From contig JAQTWR010000009.1 in NCBI GenBank assembly GCA_028689195.1, positions 1 through 18,776 of the forward strand: DNA of 18,776 nucleotides, written 5' to 3'. Origin of the DNA: Anaerolineales bacterium (lineage in GTDB: Bacteria; Chloroflexota; Anaerolineae; Anaerolineales; Villigracilaceae). The notes under the pieces are model-generated. The model saw nothing but the letters and a program-made list of their open reading frames with translations. It made no database searches and was not told where the DNA came from. The first letter of the stretch is position 1; each line of letters starts with the position of its first letter. Positions 8,201 to 14,593 of this stretch are shown one piece after another. The translations under genes were made by a program, and so were the position numbers.

Positions 8201-9693
8201 TGCTTCTGAACGCCGAAGATAACCTCCTGCATTATCGCGCGGGGTATGGGTATCTTTCGGGTCATGCCGAGGTGAGCAATCGAGTGACGCTCCGCGTTGG
8301 CGAGGGGCTGGCGGGCTGGGTCGTGCAAAACCGCGAAGCCGCGTTGATTGGCGACCTGCATCAAGATCCGCGTTGGGCGCAAAACGTCAAATCGGGACTT
8401 AACCACCGCAGCGCCATCGTCGTCCCCATGCTGGTTGCCGAAGACGCGATAGGCGTTTTGATGGTTTTCCATCGCGCCGATCATTTCTTCAGCGCGGAAA
8501 TGCTCAACCTCGTTCAAGCCATTGCCAGTCAGGTGGCTGTGGCGATCAATAACGCGCACCTTTACGAACTGATCCGCGATCAGGCGGAACGGCTCGGCGT
8601 GATGCTCCGCAAGGAACAGGAAGAAGCCAGCCGCTCGCAAGCCATCCTGCAAGCGGTCGCAGACGGAGTCCTCGTAACGGGTCCCGATAATCGCATCACC
8701 TTTGTGAACGCGTCCACTGAAAAAATTCTGGGGCTAAAAGACTCCCATTTGCTCGGCAGCGCGTTGGACGCCTTTGGCGGTTTGTTTGGCAACGCCGCCG
8801 TCGCGTGGATGGATACCATCCGCCGTTGGTCTGAAGACCCGTCTTTATATATGGACGGCGATTCCTACGCCGAAAAACTCGAACTGGAAAACGGACGTAT
8901 CGCCCTTGTCCACCTTGCGCCGGTGATTTTGCAAAACGACTTTCTCGGCACGGTTTCCATCTTCCGCGATATTACGCACGAAGTGGAAGTGGATCGCTTG
9001 AAATCCGAATTTGTCGCCACGGTCAGCCACGAACTCCGCACGCCCATGACCGCCATCAAAGGTTATGTAGACTTGCTCGCTATGGGCGCGACGGGCGCGT
9101 TGAACGAAAATCAGGCGCACTTCCTCGATATTGTCCGCAGCAATATTGACCGCCTGAATATTCTCGTGGACGACCTGCTGGATATTTCCCGCATCGAGGC
9201 GGGGCGCATTGTTCTTGAAAAGCAGCCCGTTGATTTGCGCGAGATTGCCGAAAGCATCATCTCTGAAGTGTTGAGCCGCTCGCAAACCGAGAATAAACTC
9301 ATGGCGGTTTCGCTGGACGCGCCGAGCAATATCCCATCGGCGTTAGGCGACCGCGCGCGCGTGCGTCAAATTCTTGATAACCTGGTGGATAACGCCTACA
9401 ACTACACGCCGCAAAACGGAACCATCCAAATCAGCATTCGGCAAAAAGACAACGAGTTACAAGTGGATGTTCAAGATAACGGCGTGGGCATTGCGCCCGC
9501 AGACCAGGAGCGCATCTTTGAACGCTTCTATCGCGGCGAACACCCGTTTGTGCTTGCCACTCCGGGGACGGGGCTTGGCTTGCCAATCGTCCGCGAACTG
9601 GTCGAGATGCACAAAGGGCGCATTTGGATGACAAGCTCGGGCGCGCCCGGCGAGGGATGTACCTTCTCCTTCACCCTGCCCGTCAACAAATAA
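2281..9693 (+). CDS. Giant membrane-anchored hybrid sensor: PAS-like, 11 GAF, PAS, histidine kinase
   Basis: At 2470 residues this is very large for a histidine kinase. One hydrophobic helix (about 5-27) anchors it, with no periplasmic domain or HAMP, so sensing should be cytoplasmic. A PAS-like domain (about 50-135) follows. I then count 11 GAF units, ending near residues 311, 489, 661, 822, 1014, 1225, 1403, 1566, 1737, 1906 and 2094. Most end in a helix such as QAAVAIRNAKLYEDE or QSAVSLDNSRLYED that runs into a coiled linker. Unit 6 has a longer linker (about 1015-1080). A PAS domain (2120-2237) precedes HisKA with H2250 in SHELRTP, and a HATPase with DNLVDNA (2366-2372), DNGVGI (2399-2404) and GTGLGL (2429-2434). 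All catalytic boxes look intact, so it should autophosphorylate and signal to the flanking receiver proteins. I see no obvious cofactor ligand in the GAF units, so their ligands are unknown. Confidence 0.93.
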   Translation: MFFGLGVSLSIIGLALVSLVWVALRFLPRSQSAARTGSSNSFVIPESTESKDAIILIQPGGRVEYMSALARSYFDLHDGEPYDLERLTRRVRPSEDFLDLCASSGQKRVSINGKLVEIISYEVPGEFPLMLVSLRGKDLAPILDQSNGASEEILRVVTDFSQAIAASLDLETTVKSILDNVGRLVPSDALELKLWNADEQALIPYRFQQAGLNSNAVTRPAASQFGSLTNQLMKRRAPILFTDVRAQTDLAATPDSPSMQSYLGIPLIAGGEMVGALEAGQMGEGAFGQHDLDLLLLVAGQAAVAIRNAKLYEDEQKRAAELAGLAHLNQTLGAVRDMQDLFTQLVENVKPLFSADIVGFLLYDEEKRALEGKIPFHGLPTHLVELYRAVISPDSPAAQIIASQQPILALNASADETWRALGLSDIALAASLRDNALVPLISSGRILGYLQVGHHQRGAAPFTGEEMRLMNIVANQAAAIIENVLLVQQARSRSARAESLRRVASLAGSSATLDEILKYSVQELALLLHADIGAVFLMNESRGELRLRRESTFGVSDEIGASFIQIFVDDPQYHYTVSGRQKPFMSGRLSSDRRVLPIYRPLATALRAESALVVPLVARDRSIGELMIGSYKTEFFDLDDLQVVVTAAGQIATAIEAASLLSQTDESLRRRVDQLTSITRVSREMGSSLNIKNLLQIIHDEIVRAVKADCSSVMLFDENKFPEEIASQFFVGCQSGREITPLEETILKNGEAQVIADYSREGIFPPHNGVRSAVIAPVTYQGRAIGLINLHSAYPNFFTGEAVDLIKALALQAGVSLRNAQRYQSEKSSAELVRRRADTLTRLADTSYRLDQDQPLENLLQVIARGIREATPFRVVLISIVEAETGLLRRVTAIGIPQETLTELLARKQPLANAQLIMKPEFKISRSYFIPADEFPVVPSDVHLVTLDIAAAGAKSADSWDPDDALLVPLENAKGDIVGVISLDDPENGLRPDKSTIESLEAFAAQAALLVNADARHSDLNLRVESMTAGLQRQQKLLSISQNDLPILLRKDLEQTISLHNLDRRAQRVRAGLAITESVSRQLDAASALSALGRETLTQLEMSVALVAENTPEGSRLLHVLGALPRSTNVESLFGQRNPLRTCLQTGKPILIANLDDDLEWRDASLLTALRAKAVVCLPIFVEGKVVAAMLAVNPEPVPDFNAEDRQVYLQISQQTSVILQNISLLNQTRRRLEEVNLLLDFSRHLSGLDPEAIIKSLLDSARRVLQNAHAGTALLWNPQTDTLVPRVAAGYADNDSMMKIQYHIGEALPGMVFHTKAPRRVDEINFTRDYNLPPENLALYRQATGGRFPVSSLLVPIVAGEQGLGVLVLDNFNATSRFGVEDEILLTSLAQQVALSLDNVRLVQATQERAGLLQSLNDASSSITSSLRSDELINTLLDKLSPIIPYDIATLWLRESDRLSAISARGFPDKDQPLGLSVAVSDSALFKEMAQTGQPILVHDVREDHRFMPVEAPRLSWLGLPLVSKGELIGVIAIEKSQSHYYTYEQMQIGLTFASQSAVSLDNSRLYEDSVSRATELTQRTQRLATLNRFASSLTGLLDADQILNLTANELLEGLGARRVSVVIFERGRAYWKIASPRVRVSLPRALPHAPIFDRLRESLGVFNTDDARNEPDLAPLREMLGEDAKSLLILPLVSGRELSGMIFVQSIGDARFGSNELDVARTITNQSTTAMENARLYQSTVRTADRFSILNETSSQISSSLDPEQIYDSVHKAAQRLMPVESFLIALLDEEKNEIDGVYLLDRGKRYTSERIPLERGLSGAVIKSGKPLLLSNLDEMKAFDSVQFGEDEDETQSIVAVPMIIGSKALGMLSAQSYQPGVYSEEDVQILGTLANQAIVAIQNGRLFAETQNLAAKLEARVADRTALLQREQKNTETLLRILTEVSSSLDLDRALNRTLSLLNNAIGAEQGTIMLLNAEDNLLHYRAGYGYLSGHAEVSNRVTLRVGEGLAGWVVQNREAALIGDLHQDPRWAQNVKSGLNHRSAIVVPMLVAEDAIGVLMVFHRADHFFSAEMLNLVQAIASQVAVAINNAHLYELIRDQAERLGVMLRKEQEEASRSQAILQAVADGVLVTGPDNRITFVNASTEKILGLKDSHLLGSALDAFGGLFGNAAVAWMDTIRRWSEDPSLYMDGDSYAEKLELENGRIALVHLAPVILQNDFLGTVSIFRDITHEVEVDRLKSEFVATVSHELRTPMTAIKGYVDLLAMGATGALNENQAHFLDIVRSNIDRLNILVDDLLDISRIEAGRIVLEKQPVDLREIAESIISEVLSRSQTENKLMAVSLDAPSNIPSALGDRARVRQILDNLVDNAYNYTPQNGTIQISIRQKDNELQVDVQDNGVGIAPADQERIFERFYRGEHPFVLATPGTGLGLPIVRELVEMHKGRIWMTSSGAPGEGCTFSFTLPVNK

Positions 9694-9705
9694 TGGAGTT
9701 TATGA

Positions 9706-10080
9706 ATGGCTAGAATATTAATTGCAGAAGACGAACCAGACATCCGCGACCTTGTGGCTTTTACCCTGCGTTTTGCGGGGCATGACGTGACCCCCACGGC
9801 GAACGGCGAAGAAGCGTTTCAACAAGCCTCGCAAGTCATGCCCGATTTAATCCTTATGGATGTGCGTATGCCCAAAATGACAGGCTACGAAGCCTGCCGC
9901 GCAATCAAAGCGGACCCCGGGCTTAAAGATATTCCCGTTGTATTTCTCTCCGCCAAAGGACAGGATACCGAAATTCAAACGGGCATGGATGTCGGCGCGG
10001 AAGAATATCTGCTTAAGCCTTTCGCCCCCGACCAACTGACTCAACGCGTGAAAGAAATTTTGGCGAAATTTGGAAAATAA
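9706..10080 (+). CDS. Stand-alone receiver domain protein (CheY/Spo0F-like)
   Basis: The 124 residues make one receiver domain: acidic pocket E8/D9, phospho-acceptor D52 in LILMDVRMPKMTG, S82 in the place of the conserved Ser/Thr, and K104 in LLKPF. There is no output domain, so it must act by phosphotransfer or by binding a partner. It starts 12 bases after the giant kinase stop, behind GGAG at 9695-9698. An out-of-frame ATG at 9702 reaches a stop after three codons, so 9706 is the start. Its closeness to the kinase makes it the probable main phosphate acceptor. The other receiver, upstream of the kinase, would then be a second branch or a modulator. Confidence 0.92.
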   Translation: MARILIAEDEPDIRDLVAFTLRFAGHDVTPTANGEEAFQQASQVMPDLILMDVRMPKMTGYEACRAIKADPGLKDIPVVFLSAKGQDTEIQTGMDVGAEEYLLKPFAPDQLTQRVKEILAKFGK

Positions 10081-10083
10081 TTA

Positions 10084-10872
10084 ATGAGCGCAATTATCAT
10101 TGACGGAGCGATGGTGCATTACGAGGCTTTGGGACGCGGACGTCCCATCGTCTTTCTGCACGGCTGGGTCGGCTCGTGGCGTTATTGGATCAACGCCATG
10201 CAGGTCGCGTCCACGTCGTTCCGCGCCTACGCCATAGACCTCTTCGGTTTTGGCGACACCATGCGCGACCCCTCGCGTTATTCGCTGGAACGGCAGGCAG
10301 ACCTTGTCAACCGCTTCCTCGAAGAAATGGGCATAGGCAAAGTCGCGCTGGTCGGGCATGATCTCGGCGCGCTGGTCGCGTTCTCTTACATCAAGCAATA
10401 TCCAAAAAGCGTAGATCGCATGATGGCGGTCAACTGCCCGCTCGAATATGATTCCGTCAACGCGCGGGTGCGAACCTCTTCGATGCAGGATTTAGTGGAC
10501 TGGCTTTCGAATCGTAGTCCCGAATCTGCCTCTGCCCTCGCGGACGCGGCAAAATCCGACCCTCAGGCTGTATCCGCTTCGCTCGCAGGATTGCAATCCG
10601 CCGATATTTTCCCCAGCGTCCGCAACCTTGCCGTGCCGTGTTTGTTCGTTTACGGTCCCAACGATCCCGCCGTCTCTATGCCTTCGCAAGAGAGAACGGA
10701 TTCTTTCCCGAACCACATGCATCAAATCAACCTTGAAGGCGCGGGGCATTTCCCCATGATTGAAAACCCGTCCCAATTCAACCGCCTGATGACCGACTTC
10801 CTCTCGTTGGATTCGGGCGTAACCCCGCGAGACCTGCAACTAAAAGAAGAATGGAAACGCAGAGTAAGATAA
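10084..10872 (+). CDS. Alpha/beta hydrolase with Asp nucleophile (epoxide hydrolase / dehalogenase-like)
   Basis: The 262-residue protein has the alpha/beta hydrolase plan. An oxyanion loop HGWVGSW begins at H26, the nucleophile elbow is GHDLG with D93, a probable acid is D194 in YGPNDPAV, and the catalytic His is H222 in GAGHFPMIENP. Asp instead of Ser at the elbow is typical of epoxide hydrolases and haloalkane dehalogenases, which work through a covalent alkyl-enzyme ester. The cap (about 118-180) is short, so the substrate cannot be assigned. It begins 3 bases after the receiver gene and closes the signalling operon. Such a hydrolase next to a sensor recalls RsbQ beside RsbP in Bacillus, but RsbQ uses Ser. 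The stop codon lies inside the direct repeat that flanks the inserted element downstream. Confidence 0.85.
   Translation: MSAIIIDGAMVHYEALGRGRPIVFLHGWVGSWRYWINAMQVASTSFRAYAIDLFGFGDTMRDPSRYSLERQADLVNRFLEEMGIGKVALVGHDLGALVAFSYIKQYPKSVDRMMAVNCPLEYDSVNARVRTSSMQDLVDWLSNRSPESASALADAAKSDPQAVSASLAGLQSADIFPSVRNLAVPCLFVYGPNDPAVSMPSQERTDSFPNHMHQINLEGAGHFPMIENPSQFNRLMTDFLSLDSGVTPRDLQLKEEWKRRVR
10865..10871 (+). repeat. Left copy of the direct repeat flanking the inserted element (probable target-site duplication)
   Basis: TAAGATA here is repeated at 11023-11029; with the next A the match is 8 bases (TAAGATAA). It contains the start of the hydrolase stop codon. Confidence 0.7.
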
Positions 10873-11022
10873 CGTCAATAATGGATAACGGGATTATGTC
10901 ATGCTGAGGGGCGTTTTTTGCCCCGAAGCATCTCGGAACGGCTCATTTGAGACCCTTCGGTCACTGAAAAACGCTCCCTCAGGGTGACATGCTGATGTTT
11001 TTGGCTTATCCATTATTCACGT
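10872..11022. mobile_element. MITE-like element with terminal and sub-terminal inverted repeats
   Basis: The ends are inverted repeats: ACGTCAATAATGGATAA at 10872-10888 against TTATCCATTATTCACGT at 11006-11022, with one mismatch in 17. Inside, two arms of about 42 bases face each other (10896-10936 and 10948-10990), both of the TGTCA..CTGAGG..CGTTTTT..CCGAAG type. The whole element could thus fold into one long imperfect hairpin. The left arm can also form its own hairpin around GGGGC/GCCCC (10908-10925). There is no coding capacity, so any movement would need a transposase supplied from elsewhere. The flanking TAAGATA repeats support insertion. Similar CATGCTGAGG...GAAGCATCT sequences are, from general knowledge, common dispersed repeats in some bacterial genomes. 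Confidence 0.72.
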
Positions 11023-11029
11023 TAAGATA
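11023..11029 (+). repeat. Right copy of the direct repeat flanking the inserted element
   Basis: TAAGATA matches 10865-10871. Joining the two copies restores the hydrolase ending (AGA TAA), directly followed by the A-tract of the terminator. Confidence 0.7.
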
Positions 11030-11059
11030 AAAAAGACCGTCGCGCCGACGGTCTTTTTT
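11029..11059. terminator. Bidirectional rho-independent terminator
   Basis: A perfect stem GACCGTCG / CGACGGTC (11035-11042 and 11046-11053) has a 3-base loop. Six A precede it and six T follow it, so a U-tract results on either strand. It lies between the convergent hydrolase (+) and lpdA (-) genes and should end both transcripts. Removing the inserted element would place it immediately after the hydrolase stop codon. Confidence 0.92.
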
Positions 11060-11084
11060 GTTAATTTTGGATTGAGTTTTGCTT

Positions 11085-12485
11085 TTAGATATGAATCGCC
11101 TGACCTTCCGCGCCGTGCGCCGCTTCCATCAAAACTTCTGAAAGCGTCGGGTGCGCGTGGACGTTTCTTGCGATTTCATGCGGCGTCAGCTCCATCATGC
11201 GCGCGAGGGTTAACTCGGGGAGGAGTTCTGTCACTTCGGGACCGATCATCGAAGCGCCGAGCAGTTCACCGTATTTCGCATCCACAACAATTTTGACGAA
11301 GCCGCCGTAATCTCCCATGCCGAGCGCTTTGCCGTTTGCTTGAAATGGAAAACGCCCGATCTTAACTTCGTGACCGCGTTCTTTGGCTTGCGCTTCGGTC
11401 ATGCCAAACGACGCGATTTGCGGCGAGCAGTATGTGGCGCGAGGCATCATTTCATAATCCAACGTGACGGTTTCATGTCCGGCGATATGTTCGGCGCAGA
11501 TGATTCCCATCGCCGAGCCGACGTGCGCCAGCATGAGTTTGCCGGTCACATCGCCGATTGCCCAAATTGTGGGAACATTGGTTTGCATCTTTTCGTTGAT
11601 TTCAATAAATCCGCGCTCGCTGATTTTCACGCCGACTTCTTCGAGTCCAAGTCCTTTTGAATTGGGACGGAAACCAATCGCGACCAACGCTTGATCCGCT
11701 TCGAGGGTGGTGGATTTTCCATCCGCAGAGACGACGACCTTCACGCCATTCGCGGTCGCTTCGACGGATTCCACTTTATGACCCGCCATCGTTTTAATTC
11801 CGCGCTTCTTGAATTCTTTTTCCAGTTCTTTTGAAACTTCTTCATCTTCAAGCGGAACAATACGCGGCAACATTTCCACGATGGTCACATCCACGCCGTA
11901 CGCGTTCCAAATCGTGGAGAACTCCACGCCGATAGCGCCGCTGCCGATGACCACCACAGACTTGGGAAGTTTATCTTGCAGAATCGCTTCGGAATAGCTG
12001 ACGACTTTCTCGCCGTCAATTTTCCACGCGGCGGGGGCGGCTGCGCTCGCGCCTGTGGCGACGATAATATTTTTCGCGACGAGTTCTATCGCTTTGCCGT
12101 CTTTGTCTGTGACGGTAAGCGTATCTTTTGTTTTGAATTTTGCCTCGCCCATAAAAACGGCGACGTTATTTTTCTTCATCAAGAAGCCAATGCCTTTGAC
12201 GAGACGATCTGAATTTTGGCGCGAGCGTTTGACCGCCACACCGTAATCCAATTTTAGATTCTCAAATGAAAAGCCGAAATCTTTTCCGCGTTCGCGCAGC
12301 GTGTGCGCCACTTCCGCATTTTTGAGCAGCGACTTGGAAGGAATACAGCCGACATTCAAACACACGCCGCCGAGCCAGCGTTTATCTACTAGCGCCACTT
12401 TTTGCTTCAACTGCGCCGCGCGAATCGCCGCCACATATCCCGCAGGACCCGCGCCGATTACTACAACATCAAAATTTTCTGCCAT
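11085..12485 (-). CDS. lpdA: Dihydrolipoamide dehydrogenase (E3)
   Basis: This FAD-dependent disulfide oxidoreductase of 466 residues has the usual family length. It regenerates lipoamide on 2-oxoacid dehydrogenase complexes or on the glycine cleavage H protein and passes electrons to NAD+. An N-terminal FAD-binding motif GAGPAGYVAA begins at residue 11. The redox pair is C42/C47 in GGVCLNVGCIPSK. A second dinucleotide motif GSGAIGVEF and the FAD-contact segment AIGDVT follow. The C-terminal dimer-interface dyad HPTLSE has H445 and E450. The ATG is preceded by GGAG with good spacing. No E1 or E2 genes are in the window, so the partner complex is unknown. A MerA-like or glutathione reductase role is unlikely because the motifs fit E3 throughout. 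Confidence 0.95.
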   Translation of the reverse strand: MAENFDVVVIGAGPAGYVAAIRAAQLKQKVALVDKRWLGGVCLNVGCIPSKSLLKNAEVAHTLRERGKDFGFSFENLKLDYGVAVKRSRQNSDRLVKGIGFLMKKNNVAVFMGEAKFKTKDTLTVTDKDGKAIELVAKNIIVATGASAAAPAAWKIDGEKVVSYSEAILQDKLPKSVVVIGSGAIGVEFSTIWNAYGVDVTIVEMLPRIVPLEDEEVSKELEKEFKKRGIKTMAGHKVESVEATANGVKVVVSADGKSTTLEADQALVAIGFRPNSKGLGLEEVGVKISERGFIEINEKMQTNVPTIWAIGDVTGKLMLAHVGSAMGIICAEHIAGHETVTLDYEMMPRATYCSPQIASFGMTEAQAKERGHEVKIGRFPFQANGKALGMGDYGGFVKIVVDAKYGELLGASMIGPEVTELLPELTLARMMELTPHEIARNVHAHPTLSEVLMEAAHGAEGQAIHI

Positions 12486-12507
12486 AAATTATCTCCATTT
12501 GGCGTAA

Positions 12508-12525
12508 CGCAGACTTAAGTCTGCG
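12508..12525. repeat. Perfect 18-base palindrome between LLM oxidoreductase and lpdA genes
   Basis: CGCAGACTTAAGTCTGCG is fully self-complementary and is followed by CTACA. It occupies the 52-base gap between two - strand genes. There is no T-run, so it is a poor terminator. It looks like a short dispersed palindromic unit, or a regulatory or RNA-processing hairpin. Confidence 0.6.
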
Positions 12526-12537
12526 CTACAGCCTGTG

Positions 12538-13539
12538 CTACAAATTAAATTCTTTTGCCAAGCCGCGCCAGAAATCATCTTTTTCTTTCGGCACGAACGG
12601 ACTGTACAACGTTAGCCGATCCGCGATTCCGTCGAAGCGCGCCTTCAAATCCTTTGCCAAATTTTCGGGCGTGGTCACCAAACAAAACTCGCGCAGCATT
12701 TCGTCGGTGATGAGCATGGGCATTTCAGCCCATTCGCCTTTGGCGGCAAAACCCGAAAGTTGCTGCGCGGTTTCGCTCCAGCCGTGCAAACTCATCACCG
12801 CATGGTAAGAAGGCGTGGACGCGTAAAACGCGATCTGCATCCGCGCGAAAGATTCTTCTTCGGGCGAGGTGGCGACGAAAGCGGTCATCGAAATCGCCAC
12901 GTCTTTTCGCGCGCGCCCCGCGCTTTTCGCGCCTTCTTCAATTGCGGGAAGCAGCGCCTCGCGCATGTATCGCGGACTGTTGAACGGATGCGCGTGGAAG
13001 CCGTCGCATAATTCGCCGGCGAGTTTTGCCAGCCCCGTGTTCACGCCTGCGATATAAATCGGGATGTTTGGATGTTCGATGGCGCCGGGATTGAAGAACG
13101 GCGACATCAGCGTCGCTTTGTAATACTCGCCGCGGAAATTTAACTTCGCGCCATTCTGCCAGCAATCCCAAAATGAGCGGATCACTTGAATTTGTTCGCG
13201 CAATTTTCCTGTCACCGATTCGGGCCACGGCATTCCAAATCTGCGCTCGATATGCGGCTTGACTTGCGTGCCAAGTCCCAAAATGAATCGCCCGCCTGAT
13301 TGCGCGGATAAATCCCATGTGGTGTACGCCAAATCGGCGGGCGAGCGCGCAAACGAAACCGCAATGGCGGTGCCGAATTTCATCGTGGACGAATGCTCCG
13401 CGATGAGCGGGCACGGCAAAAATGGATTGTGCTGCGTCTCTTGAGTCCAGAGCGCGTCAAATCCAATTTCCTGCGCGGCGCTTGCAATTGCGGGAATATC
13501 TTTCAAAGTGACTAGGGGAAGAGCTGCATCAAGTTTCAT
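12538..13539 (-). CDS. LLM-class F420-dependent oxidoreductase
   Basis: This 333-residue luciferase-like monooxygenase-fold protein shows the GGRFILGLGTQ segment near residues 82-92, an N-terminal strand with EIGFDALWTQET, and the barrel strand IPIYIAGVN near 170. Proteins of this type use reduced F420 or, less often, FMN for hydride transfer. It resembles the group annotated as probable F420-dependent oxidoreductase, MSMEG_2256 type; that subgroup assignment is from memory. The substrate is unknown. It starts 3 bases after the M42 peptidase stop, behind GGAAGGAT, so it is probably expressed with it. Cofactor choice cannot be read from the sequence. Confidence 0.85.
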   Translation of the reverse strand: MKLDAALPLVTLKDIPAIASAAQEIGFDALWTQETQHNPFLPCPLIAEHSSTMKFGTAIAVSFARSPADLAYTTWDLSAQSGGRFILGLGTQVKPHIERRFGMPWPESVTGKLREQIQVIRSFWDCWQNGAKLNFRGEYYKATLMSPFFNPGAIEHPNIPIYIAGVNTGLAKLAGELCDGFHAHPFNSPRYMREALLPAIEEGAKSAGRARKDVAISMTAFVATSPEEESFARMQIAFYASTPSYHAVMSLHGWSETAQQLSGFAAKGEWAEMPMLITDEMLREFCLVTTPENLAKDLKARFDGIADRLTLYSPFVPKEKDDFWRGLAKEFNL

Positions 13540-13542
13540 GTT

Positions 13543-14592
13543 TTATCCTTCCAGCAAATATGCCATGATCCAATTTGTAGTCGCGTTCAGCCCGTCGAGA
13601 TGAGCGCGCTCGTAATTGTGCGAAGCGTCAATGCCCGGACCGATGAGCGCCAGCGCGGCATCGCCGCCTGCGCGCCAAAATGCTTCGCCGTCCGAACCGT
13701 AAAACGGATACACATCGGTCACATACGGAATATCATACTTCCCAGCCAGCGCGCGCATCTTTTTATTCAAGCCTTCGTGATACACGCCGCCGCTGTCTTT
13801 GACGCACAGCGTCGCGTGAAATTCATCCGACTGCTGACCCTTGCCGACCACCGCCATATCCACCGCGATTAATTCGGCGACATCCGATGGAATTCCCGCC
13901 GCCGCGCCGTGACCGACTTCTTCGTAATTGCTGATGAGAAAATACGCGCTTCGCACGGGACTTTGATTTGATTCTGTTAACGATTTGAGCGCCGCCGCGA
14001 TATTCGCCACGCACGCTTTGTCGTCTAAAAACCGCGAGCGGATAAATCCATTGGTTATTTCCACGCGCGGATCAAACGCCACGCAATCGCCGATGTTGAT
14101 TCCCAGCGCGCGCGTCTCTGCCGCGGATGTTGTGCGCGCGTCCAGCCGCACTTCCATGTGATCGTCATTGCGCGGAGTCTCGCTGCCCGCTGCGCCGTAA
14201 ATATGTCCCGAAGCCGCGTCAATCAATATCGAACCGCGAACCTTCTCTCCAGCGGATGTGAAAACCCAAACGCCTTCGGTTTCCACAGAATTCCATTGAA
14301 CGCCGCCAACGCGACTTAACTTTAGACGACCGTCCGCTTTGATTTCTTTCACCACCGCGCCGAGCGTATCCACATGCGCGGTGAGCGCAACGGGCGGCAA
14401 ATTAGATTCGACTTCCCATTTCGCAACCAACGCGCCCTTGCGCGTGCGTGAAAGTTGAAGGCGCTTATATTTGGAAAATTCCTTTTCCACAAAGGCAATC
14501 GCCGATTCTGAAAAGCCGGTGGGCGAGGGAACGTTGAGCAGGTCAACGAGAAATTGGGCGAAATAGGTTTCGTCAATTTGGGGAAGATTCAT
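13543..14592 (-). CDS. M42 family metallo-aminopeptidase
   Basis: This is a cytosolic di-metal aminopeptidase of the M42 (PepA/FrvX-like, TET) family. Numbered from the chosen start, the metal and catalytic residues are H73 and D75 (TAHVDT), bridging D190 (RFLDDK), E224/E225 (NYEEVGHG), D245 (AVDMAVVG) and H325 (SHNYE). The protein has 349 residues, normal for the family. I place the start at 14592 because GGGAAA precedes this ATG. An in-frame ATG at 14613 would overlap the hicA gene and has a weaker site. The hicA stop is one base before the chosen ATG, so translation may be coupled. Such enzymes trim peptides to free amino acids. Confidence 0.9.
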   Translation of the reverse strand: MNLPQIDETYFAQFLVDLLNVPSPTGFSESAIAFVEKEFSKYKRLQLSRTRKGALVAKWEVESNLPPVALTAHVDTLGAVVKEIKADGRLKLSRVGGVQWNSVETEGVWVFTSAGEKVRGSILIDAASGHIYGAAGSETPRNDDHMEVRLDARTTSAAETRALGINIGDCVAFDPRVEITNGFIRSRFLDDKACVANIAAALKSLTESNQSPVRSAYFLISNYEEVGHGAAAGIPSDVAELIAVDMAVVGKGQQSDEFHATLCVKDSGGVYHEGLNKKMRALAGKYDIPYVTDVYPFYGSDGEAFWRAGGDAALALIGPGIDASHNYERAHLDGLNATTNWIMAYLLEG

Positions 14593-14593
14593 T

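Noticed and set aside
2731..8570. Possible tandem DNA repeat array or assembly artefact over the GAF units
   Set aside because: The units are similar only at the protein pattern level; the DNA is clearly diverged between copies.
8095..8652. 185-codon open frame on the - strand
   Set aside because: Antisense to GAF unit 11 of the kinase, with no domain signature or ribosome binding site.
10872..11022. CRISPR array or small RNA gene in the intergenic stretch
   Set aside because: There are no regularly spaced direct repeats with unique spacers; the structure is inverted repeats with flanking duplications, which fits an inserted element better.
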